Assembly (NCBI RefSeq): GCF_943193015.1
Contig: NZ_CALPCM010000083.1
Span: 1-5,004 of the forward strand
DNA length: 5,004 bases
Direction of reading: 5' to 3'
DNA from: Hominisplanchenecus_A murintestinalis
GTDB taxonomy: Bacteria > Bacillota > Clostridia > Lachnospirales > Lachnospiraceae
Shown here: piece by piece, positions 1 to 4,191 of the stretch
Numbering within the stretch: the first letter of the stretch is position 1
Layout of the letters: each line of letters opens with the position of its first letter
Notes under the pieces: generated by a model
Told to the model about the DNA's origin: nothing
Seen by the model: only the letters and a program-made list of their open reading frames with translations
The model's database searches: none
Position numbers and translations under genes: made by a program

Positions 1-797
1 TTGTAGGATTGGGTGGTGGTCTTGAAGTTCACAAGGCAGCCCGTGTATTCCCGGTTTTCAAGGATATGTACCACGGTGTTCGCCGCCCACTTGCACTCAT
101 AGCCGGGGTGGTAGCGGCGGGTTCTCCCTGTCCGGCGGTATTCCAGCGTTCCCGGCGTGGGGATTTCCTGCTCTGTGAGCATACGGGCTATCTTGGTCGG
201 ACCGTTCCCGGCAAGGCATAGGCTGTAAATCTGCTTTACCACGGGGGCGGCTTCTTCGTCAATGATGAAATTTTCGTCCTCGTCCATGAGGTAGCCGTAC
301 ACGGGCTTGCTTGTGACGGGCTTCCCACTCATGCCTTTTGAGCGTTTTACCGCCCGGATTTTCTTGCTCGTATCTCTCACCAGCCATTCGTTAAAAATAT
401 TACGCAAGGGCGCAAAATCGTTGTCGCCCTGTGCGCTGTCAACGCCGTCATTGATAGCAATGAAGCGGACGCCGTTCTGTGGGAAAATCATTTCGGTGTA
501 CATTCCCACTTGAAGATAGTTTCGCCCTAACCTTGACATATCCTTTACGATAACCGTTCCCACAAGCCCCGCTTCAATGTCGGCCAGCATGGACTGGAAG
601 CCGGGTCTTTGGAAATTTGCCCCGGAGAATCCGTCGTCCGTGTACCATTTGAGGTTGGAAAAGCCGTTCTGTTTTGCGTAGGCTTCAAGGATTCGCTTCT
701 GGTTGCTTATGGAGTTGGATTCGCCTTGGAGCGTGTCCTCGTGCGACAATCTCGGATATAGGGCGGTAATCAGTTTTTGGGTGGTCTGTCTTGTCAT
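1..797 (-). CDS. Large serine recombinase (site-specific integrase), 5' part; 3' end off the window
   Basis: This gene encodes the DNA integrase/excisionase of the element, which cuts and rejoins attachment sites through a phosphoserine link. The 265 visible residues open with a resolvase catalytic domain (about residues 9-150). It has YPRLSHED, with Ser18 as the likely nucleophile and Arg16 beside it, and DMSRLGRN at 86-93 carrying the conserved arginines. The Recombinase domain follows from about 165, with PVYGYL, the helix around EEAAPVVKQIYSL and W237 with the NREYTG segment at 248-253. The zinc-ribbon and coiled-coil part expected of a roughly 500-600 residue protein lies beyond position 1, and no stop is seen. 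ATG at 797 is chosen because GGAGG at 803-807 sits 5 nt upstream. An in-frame ATG at 809 overlaps that site and is less likely. The protein resembles TnpX/TndX-type recombinases of clostridial elements (family knowledge). Whether the gene is intact cannot be judged. Confidence 0.93.
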   Translation of the reverse strand, partial: MTRQTTQKLITALYPRLSHEDTLQGESNSISNQKRILEAYAKQNGFSNLKWYTDDGFSGANFQRPGFQSMLADIEAGLVGTVIVKDMSRLGRNYLQVGMYTEMIFPQNGVRFIAINDGVDSAQGDNDFAPLRNIFNEWLVRDTSKKIRAVKRSKGMSGKPVTSKPVYGYLMDEDENFIIDEEAAPVVKQIYSLCLAGNGPTKIARMLTEQEIPTPGTLEYRRTGRTRRYHPGYECKWAANTVVHILENREYTGCLVNFKTTTQSY

Positions 798-842
798 GGT
801 TTCCTCCATTTCCGACAGCCAGCCCCACTATTCCGTAGGTCT

Positions 843-872
843 ATTATACCATAGGGCGGGGCTTGCTGTACA
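843..872 (-). promoter_or_regulatory. Predicted promoter of the recombinase gene
   Basis: On the minus strand a perfect TATAAT (843-848) is preceded by TGG, giving a consensus extended -10. TGTACA (867-872) lies 18 bp upstream as a 4/6 match to the -35 box. The -35 is embedded in the 8-bp palindrome CTGTACAG (866-873). Transcription would start near 836 and give a leader of about 40 nt before the recombinase ATG. This is a sequence match only; no start site has been measured. Confidence 0.65.
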
Positions 873-942
873 GTCCTTTTTGCTACTTTATATCGAAAAA
901 TATCACATTTTTTTATAAAGGTTTATCGCAAAGTGTTTGAGG

Positions 943-971
943 TGGAAAATTTCAAATTTCTGTGCTATACT
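943..971 (+). promoter_or_regulatory. Predicted promoter of the MBL-fold gene
   Basis: TATACT at 966-971 is preceded by TGC (963-965), an extended -10. TGGAAA at 943-948 is a weak -35 (4/6) at a 17-bp spacing. The spacer holds a 7-bp tandem repeat, AAATTTC twice at 947-960. Transcription would start near 978, about 39 nt ahead of the ATG at 1017, whose binding site GAGAGGTGG is at 1005-1013. The gene therefore seems to be expressed independently of the minus-strand genes. Confidence 0.6.
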
Positions 972-1016
972 ATCTTTGTTTTCAAACAATAGCTTTAGCG
1001 ATATGAGAGGTGGCAA

Positions 1017-1781
1017 ATGGATAATTGGTTCTCTGTAAGTAAAATTGATGATAATACATTTGCAATCAATGAGGATAAGCATTGGGAAGAAACCCACTGT
1101 TATCTGTTATGCGGAGTAAAAAACGCATTACTGATTGATACTGGATTAGGAGTTGCAAATATCAAAAAAGTGGTGGATAGCTTAACCTTGCTTCCTGTCT
1201 TGGTTGTAACAACGCATATACATTGGGATCACATTGGCGGTCATAAATATTTTGAAAATATTGCAGTCCACGAAGCGGAAAAAGAGTGGTTATCAATCAA
1301 ATTTCCCATTCCGTTACAAGCAGTAAAACATAATCTTGTATGTAAGCCCTGTGATTTTCCTTTGGATTTTTCCATTGACAGTTATCAACTGCCTAAAATT
1401 TCTCCGCAACAAATTTTACATGACGGTGATTGTTTGGACTTGGGAGAGCGAAAAATAACAGTTATTCACACTCCCGGTCATTCACCCGGTCATTGCTGTT
1501 TCTATGAACCGGAACGGAAATACTTGTATTCCGGCGACTTGATATATAGCGGCTGTCTTGACGCTTTTTATCCCACAACAGACCCTCAACTTTTTTGGCA
1601 GTCTGTTAAAAAGATTCAGCATTTGGACGTAGAACGTGTTTTGCCCGCACATCACCAGCTAAATATTCCTGTAAATATAATAAACAGGATTGAAAAAGCC
1701 TTTAGTCAATTAGCAGGAGAAGGCAGATTAGAGCAAGGCGACGGTATATTTGATTTTGCTGATTTCCAAATCCATATTTAA
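1017..1781 (+). CDS. MBL-fold metallo-hydrolase, 254 aa, AT-rich probable cargo gene
   Basis: This is a soluble metallo-beta-lactamase-fold hydrolase with all the metal-binding motifs. THIHWDH holds His67, His69, Asp71 and His72; TPGHSPGH holds His155; SGD holds Asp174; and PAHH holds His212. An early strand with LLIDTG at 38-43 is also typical. The length of 254 residues is normal for single-domain members. There is no signal peptide, which argues against a periplasmic or secreted beta-lactamase. The substrate cannot be told: the superfamily includes glyoxalase II-like thioesterases, lactonases, phosphodiesterases and others. ATG 1017 follows GAGAGGTGG by a few bases. The gene stands alone on the plus strand between its own promoter and terminator. 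Sampled GC is only about 35-40%, against 55-60% for the surrounding genes, so a separate origin is inferred. Its role may be a resistance or metabolic accessory function, but nothing here proves one. Confidence 0.9.
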   Translation: MDNWFSVSKIDDNTFAINEDKHWEETHCYLLCGVKNALLIDTGLGVANIKKVVDSLTLLPVLVVTTHIHWDHIGGHKYFENIAVHEAEKEWLSIKFPIPLQAVKHNLVCKPCDFPLDFSIDSYQLPKISPQQILHDGDCLDLGERKITVIHTPGHSPGHCCFYEPERKYLYSGDLIYSGCLDAFYPTTDPQLFWQSVKKIQHLDVERVLPAHHQLNIPVNIINRIEKAFSQLAGEGRLEQGDGIFDFADFQIHI

Positions 1782-1786
1782 TTCTT

Positions 1787-1816
1787 GCGGTCACGCTCCC
1801 CGGCATGACCGCTTTT
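1787..1816 (+). terminator. Rho-independent terminator after the MBL gene
   Basis: GCGGTCA (1787-1793) pairs perfectly with TGACCGC (1806-1812). A further GC/GC pair inside a single mismatch leaves a six-base loop, and TTTT follows at 1813-1816. It begins 5 nt after the MBL stop codon. On the minus strand the same hairpin is followed by AAGAATT instead of a T run, so it should stop only plus-strand transcription. It also separates the MBL gene from the convergent tnpW, which ends at 1829. Confidence 0.75.
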
Positions 1817-1828
1817 CCATATCACGGC

Positions 1829-2026
1829 TTAGGTGGTAAAAGGTGGCTTGTGTCCGGCTGCGCTTTCGGCTTCCAGCACTTTCATCATCTTGTCGGCGGC
1901 GGTGGCGGTCGTGCCTTGCTTGAAGTAGCCGGAAACCACAAGGACGGTGTTCCCCCGGCGTACCTCGGTCACGCAATCCGGGCGGCGGGCGGTAGTGGCG
2001 GTGCTTCTCTTGGGCGTGTCGGTCAT
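1829..2026 (-). CDS. tnpW: TnpW-family transposon-encoded protein, 65 aa
   Basis: This small protein is recognised by its core at residues 21-52, with V-RRGNTVLVVSGYF followed by a KQGTTATAADKMMKVLEAE segment. That pattern (short beta hairpin, then an A-x-DK-helix) is shared by TnpW-like proteins of Tn4451-type elements. The biochemical function of the family is not established, and I infer none. ATG at 2026 is the start: AAAGGAG at 2035-2041 lies 8 nt upstream, and the ATG overlaps the stop of the ATPase gene as ATGA, so translation is probably coupled. A TTG two codons earlier is in frame but too close to the binding site. The first 20 residues are Thr/Arg-rich and probably disordered. It is the last gene of the minus-strand series. 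A longer minus-strand reading frame at 1791-2045 is in another phase and lacks family likeness. Confidence 0.75.
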   Translation of the reverse strand: MTDTPKRSTATTARRPDCVTEVRRGNTVLVVSGYFKQGTTATAADKMMKVLEAESAAGHKPPFTT

Positions 2027-2877
2027 AGGCAAATCTCCTTTCCATTCAGCAGCTTTTTAAGCTGTTCCATTTTCTCCCTTGCGGCGGCTTTTCTGAAATT
2101 CTCCCCGGTAATGCGGACGGGGGTACACATTTCAATAAGGCGGTCATAAATGCGGGCGTGGGGCGTGTCCTCCGGGTTCTGCAATTCTTCCAGCGTCAAA
2201 TTTGTGGTGACTATCAACGGCTTTCTGCTGCGGTATCGGCTGTCAATCACGTTATAGACTTGCTCTAAACCGTATTCCGTGCCACGCTCCATTCCGAAAT
2301 CGTCAAGGATAAGCAGGGGGAAGCTGCAAAGGCGGGAGATATATTCGTTGCGGTCTTTGAAGCTGGCGGCAAGGTTGTTGAGTATCAAGGCAAAGTTTGT
2401 CATGCACACGGAAATCTCTTTTTCCATGAGGGCGTTAGCGATACACCCGGCAAAATAACTCTTGCCCGTGCCGACATTCCCCCACAAAATCAATCCATAG
2501 TTCCCGGTGCTTATCTGTTCCCATTGCTCCACATAGGAATAGGCTTTGTGCATTTGCGGGCATTTCCCGTTGTCGTTCCCGAAAGTCCATTCCCTCATAG
2601 CCGGGTCGGTGAAGCCTTTTCTTTTCAGCCGTTCCACTTCCTCCCGGTGTTTATGTTCCCGGTCTGCGGCTTCCAGCGTTTCCCGGCGTTTCCGCTGGCA
2701 GTCACATTCTTTGGGGTGTCGGTCACGTCCGAAAAAGGTCTTGCCCTCCGGGAAGTAGGCTTCTTTGGGCTGGCGGCATTTCCCGCAGTATAAAAGCCCG
2801 TCCTCGCCTATGTAGTCCTCCGGCTCTGCTTCCTGTGCCGTGGCAAGCCGGAAAATGGCGTTATCATAATCACTCAT
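2023..2877 (-). CDS. DnaC/DnaI-like AAA+ ATPase (putative helicase loader), 284 aa
   Basis: This is an AAA+ ATPase of the DnaC/IstB type, probably loading the replicative helicase at an origin opened by the neighbouring RepA. An N-terminal region carries C31-x2-C34 and C58-x-C60, a likely zinc-binding unit comparable in place to the zinc domain of DnaI. A charged linker (about 61-90) follows. The ATPase core has Walker A GNVGTGKS (133-140), Walker B LLILDDFG (188-195), sensor-1-like TTN (224-226) and ARIYDRL (241-247), the usual arginine-bearing box. The preferred start is ATG 2877, because AAGGAGG (2886-2892) lies 8 nt before it. An ATG at 2898 would add seven residues, but the Shine-Dalgarno would then fall inside the gene. 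The stop overlaps the tnpW start (ATGA). An IS21 IstB transposition helper is less likely, since no IstA-type transposase is near. Confidence 0.88.
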   Translation of the reverse strand: MSDYDNAIFRLATAQEAEPEDYIGEDGLLYCGKCRQPKEAYFPEGKTFFGRDRHPKECDCQRKRRETLEAADREHKHREEVERLKRKGFTDPAMREWTFGNDNGKCPQMHKAYSYVEQWEQISTGNYGLILWGNVGTGKSYFAGCIANALMEKEISVCMTNFALILNNLAASFKDRNEYISRLCSFPLLILDDFGMERGTEYGLEQVYNVIDSRYRSRKPLIVTTNLTLEELQNPEDTPHARIYDRLIEMCTPVRITGENFRKAAAREKMEQLKKLLNGKEICL

Positions 2878-2885
2878 AAAATCTT

Positions 2886-2892
2886 CCTCCTT
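2886..2892 (-). promoter_or_regulatory. Ribosome binding site that decides the ATPase start
   Basis: AAGGAGG on the minus strand lies 8 nt before ATG 2877. The upstream in-frame ATG at 2898 has no purine-rich site ahead of it and would place this sequence within codons 3-5. The shorter protein beginning MSDYDNAIF is therefore preferred. Confidence 0.75.
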
Positions 2893-2906
2893 GTTCATGG
2901 TTTTTT

Positions 2907-2926
2907 ACGCCCTGTTTACGGGGCGT
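2907..2926 (-). other. Small hairpin in the repA-ATPase intergenic leader
   Basis: ACGCCC (2907-2912) and GGGCGT (2921-2926) form a 6-bp GC-rich stem around an 8-nt loop in the 62-nt gap between repA and the ATPase gene. In the direction of transcription it is followed by a run of A, so it is not a rho-independent terminator for repA. It could be a processing or stabilising structure just ahead of the ATPase binding site. With a stem this short, chance is also possible. Confidence 0.3.
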
Positions 2927-2939
2927 TCTATCTCTGTTG

Positions 2940-3704
2940 TCAAAGGCTCTCGCCCTCTTTGTAGGAATAATCGGGGATTCCTTTCTTCCCCGTGCCTTTC
3001 CTGTCACGCCCCGCCCATATACGGATAGCGGCGGCATAGTTGATGTAGCTTTTCCCGTTGGCGGCTATATGCTGGCTTAATTCCTCAATGAACCGTTCCA
3101 GCCTGTCCGGGTATTCCTCTTTCAGCTCCGCATATTCGCTTTCAGAGAGGAAAACATTCTGGTATCTGCCAAATGGGGCGGGCGGCTTCTCACTCGCTCC
3201 TTTTAGTTGGTTCTCTTTTAGTTTGTTTATAGTAAGTTGGTTAGGGGTCGGTTTTCCGTCCAACGCAAAGGTCGGTTTTCCGTCCTTATGAGGGTCGCTT
3301 TTCCGGCTATCAGAGGGTCGGTTTTCCGACTGTATGGCGGTCATATGGTCGGAAAACTGTACCACTGGCACTTGCGGCACTTTCACATAAAGGCGGTTCG
3401 GTGCGGAGAAGCCCCGGCGTTCCCTCACCAGAAGCCCGGCAGCGTCCAGCTCGTTCAGTGCGGCTTTTATGGCGGTGCTGCCTTTATCCAGCATTTCCGC
3501 TATCTCCGAAACAGGGTAGACAATGTATGTCCTGCCCTCGCTGTCCTGCCAGCCGTTCTTCTGTGAGAGTTCGGAACGGTCAAGGAGCAGCGAATAAAGC
3601 AGCTTTGCGGTCTGTGACAAGTCCATTTTCAGCAGAAAACGGGGGTATCGGAAAAACGGCGGCATAATGGTGTCGGCTGTGATGTATTCGGTTATGGTTC
3701 TCAC
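2940..3704 (-). CDS. repA: Replication initiator protein A (RepA_N type), up to 254 aa
   Basis: This is a replication initiator that would bind iterons and open the origin of the excised element. Residues 1-110 match the RepA_N winged-helix pattern: TEYITADTIMPPFFRYPRFL, then SQTAKLLYSLLLDR, QKNGW, YIVYPVSEIAEML, a helix-turn-helix STAIKAALNELDAAGLL and a wing R-RRGFSAPNRLYV. Residues about 115-165 are a low-complexity linker whose DNA carries the iteron-like repeats. The C-terminal part (about 178-235) has FGRYQNVFLSESEYAEL and YINYAAAIRIW, the usual closing domain of such initiators. The start is unsettled. GTG 3704 overlaps the Shine-Dalgarno AGGAGG (3704-3709), ATA 3695 stands 8 nt beyond it, and ATG 3665 has no site of its own and would lose part of the conserved TEYIT segment. 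An in-frame TAA at 3732-3734 limits extension. Coordinates use GTG. The gene lies 62 nt ahead of the ATPase ATG, fitting an initiator-loader pair. Confidence 0.88.
   Translation of the reverse strand: MRTITEYITADTIMPPFFRYPRFLLKMDLSQTAKLLYSLLLDRSELSQKNGWQDSEGRTYIVYPVSEIAEMLDKGSTAIKAALNELDAAGLLVRERRGFSAPNRLYVKVPQVPVVQFSDHMTAIQSENRPSDSRKSDPHKDGKPTFALDGKPTPNQLTINKLKENQLKGASEKPPAPFGRYQNVFLSESEYAELKEEYPDRLERFIEELSQHIAANGKSYINYAAAIRIWAGRDRKGTGKKGIPDYSYKEGESL
3201..3243. other. AT-rich tract beside the iterons (candidate DNA unwinding element)
   Basis: This 43-bp tract has 11 G/C bases (26%) inside an otherwise GC-rich gene. It encodes the NQLTINKLKENQLK part of RepA and begins immediately next to the first direct repeat. 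AT-rich DNA adjoining iterons is the usual place of strand opening in iteron origins. Here the role is inferred from position and composition alone, and the amino-acid run (Asn, Lys, Ile) would itself favour AT-rich codons. Confidence 0.4.
3246..3330. repeat. Four iteron-like direct repeats within repA (candidate oriV)
   Basis: The copies are GGTCGGTTTTCCGTCC at 3246-3261, an identical copy at 3270-3285, GGTCGCTTTTCCGGC at 3293-3307 and GGTCGGTTTTCCGAC at 3316-3330. The start-to-start spacings are 24, 23 and 23 bp, about two helical turns, so all would face the same side of the DNA. Because 23 is not a multiple of three, the copies are read in three different frames of RepA (as DGKPT twice, SRKSD and SENRP), which rules out a protein repeat as the cause. 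RepA_N plasmids such as pAD1 and pSK41 are known to carry their origin repeats inside the rep gene. RepA binding here is inferred. Confidence 0.8.
3321..3357. repeat. Inverted partner of the last iteron
   Basis: GTTTTCCGAC (3321-3330, within the fourth direct repeat) is the exact reverse complement of GTCGGAAAAC (3348-3357), with 17 bp between them. A GGTC at 3339-3342 also keeps the 23-bp period, although the rest of that unit is degenerate. The inverted copy may be an additional RepA site or may allow a cruciform or RNA stem in the repA transcript. Confidence 0.55.
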
Positions 3705-3709
3705 CTCCT
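3704..3709 (-). promoter_or_regulatory. repA Shine-Dalgarno pointing at an ATA codon
   Basis: AGGAGG is a full-strength site on the minus strand. Its last G is the first base of the in-frame GTG at 3704, so that GTG cannot be placed correctly on the ribosome with this site. Exactly 8 nt downstream is ATA (3693-3695), at the position where an ATG would be expected. Confidence 0.6.
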
Positions 3710-3804
3710 GTCTGTGGCTTCTGTTACGCAGTTAAAACGGCATTTTCGGGGGTAAAGGATAAATGTATCGGCTACCCGTTGAGGGCGGTCAAAAAAGCCT
3801 TGAT

Positions 3805-4191
3805 TTACGGGGGTCTGGAATATCCTAAAGCGTGACATTTATCCCTCTGTTTCCGCTTGCGCTGTGCGGCTTTGATTCTTTTCATGCGTCCGGCGCAGTC
3901 CGGGCAGTATTTCCCCCGGTTTGACTTGGGGAGAAAATACCCGCCGCACTCGGTACAGTGTTTCCTGTCTGCCCGGTGGAGTAGGGCGGCTTCCAGTTTC
4001 CCGTCCAGCGGCAGCACGGCTATCCTAAACCAGCGGCATATAAGCGAATAGCTGATACTCTGGACGCATACGCAAGGCTCGCCGTTATCCAGCAAGATAC
4101 AGTTGCCGTTATCGTAGTTGCAGCACTCATGCACAAGGCGGCGGGCGGCTCTGTACTGTGGATAGTCCATGTAGGGGCGTTTACCGTTCAT
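3805..4191 (-). CDS. Cysteine-rich VLP-type protein, 128 aa
   Basis: This small basic protein has two cysteine clusters. The first holds Cys23, Cys24, Cys31, Cys40, Cys42 and Cys52, followed by CRWFRIAVLPLDGKLEAAL, the segment with the V-L-P signature for which this group of element-borne proteins is named. The second is a zinc-ribbon-like C79-x2-C82-x13-C96-x2-C99. A strongly basic tail with RMKRIKAAQRKRKQRDK suggests nucleic-acid contact. No biochemical role is established for the family. Its fixed place between relaxase and replication genes suggests regulation or assistance of transfer or replication (inference). ATG 4191 is chosen: a purine-rich AAAGGGG at 4199-4205 lies 7 nt upstream and homologous proteins start close to this point. 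A TTG 16 codons earlier is in frame but lies well inside the mob gene. The start overlaps the end of the mob gene by 11 nt, which suggests translational coupling. Confidence 0.8.
   Translation of the reverse strand: MNGKRPYMDYPQYRAARRLVHECCNYDNGNCILLDNGEPCVCVQSISYSLICRWFRIAVLPLDGKLEAALLHRADRKHCTECGGYFLPKSNRGKYCPDCAGRMKRIKAAQRKRKQRDKCHALGYSRPP

Noticed and set aside
903..1097. Minus-strand 64-residue reading frame
   Set aside because: It spans the MBL promoter and the gene's start, has no family likeness and reflects AT-rich noncoding DNA.
1017..1781. Assignment of the MBL gene as a carbapenemase or other named resistance gene
   Set aside because: It has no signal peptide and no recognisable subclass features beyond the shared metal motifs, so the substrate is left open.
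1791..2045. Minus-strand 84-residue frame overlapping tnpW
   Set aside because: It is in a different phase, rich in Arg/His/Pro without a domain pattern, while the tnpW frame has a good start and a recognisable core.
1805..2149. Plus-strand 114-residue reading frame
   Set aside because: It is antisense to tnpW and the ATPase gene, has no credible ribosome binding site, and its composition is that of a reverse complement of a coding region.
2907..2926. Hairpin considered as a repA terminator
   Set aside because: In the direction of repA it is followed by A residues and not T residues, and the stem is only 6 bp.
3246..3357. Repeat array considered as a CRISPR
   Set aside because: The units are only 15-16 bp with 7-8 bp gaps, lie inside a conserved coding region and have no cas genes nearby. 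Iterons explain them better.
3762..3792. Possible minus-strand promoter before repA (TTGACC and TACATT)
   Set aside because: The spacer is 19 bp and the -10 is a poor match. The other upstream DNA (3705-3804) shows no better promoter, so repA may depend on transcription from upstream.
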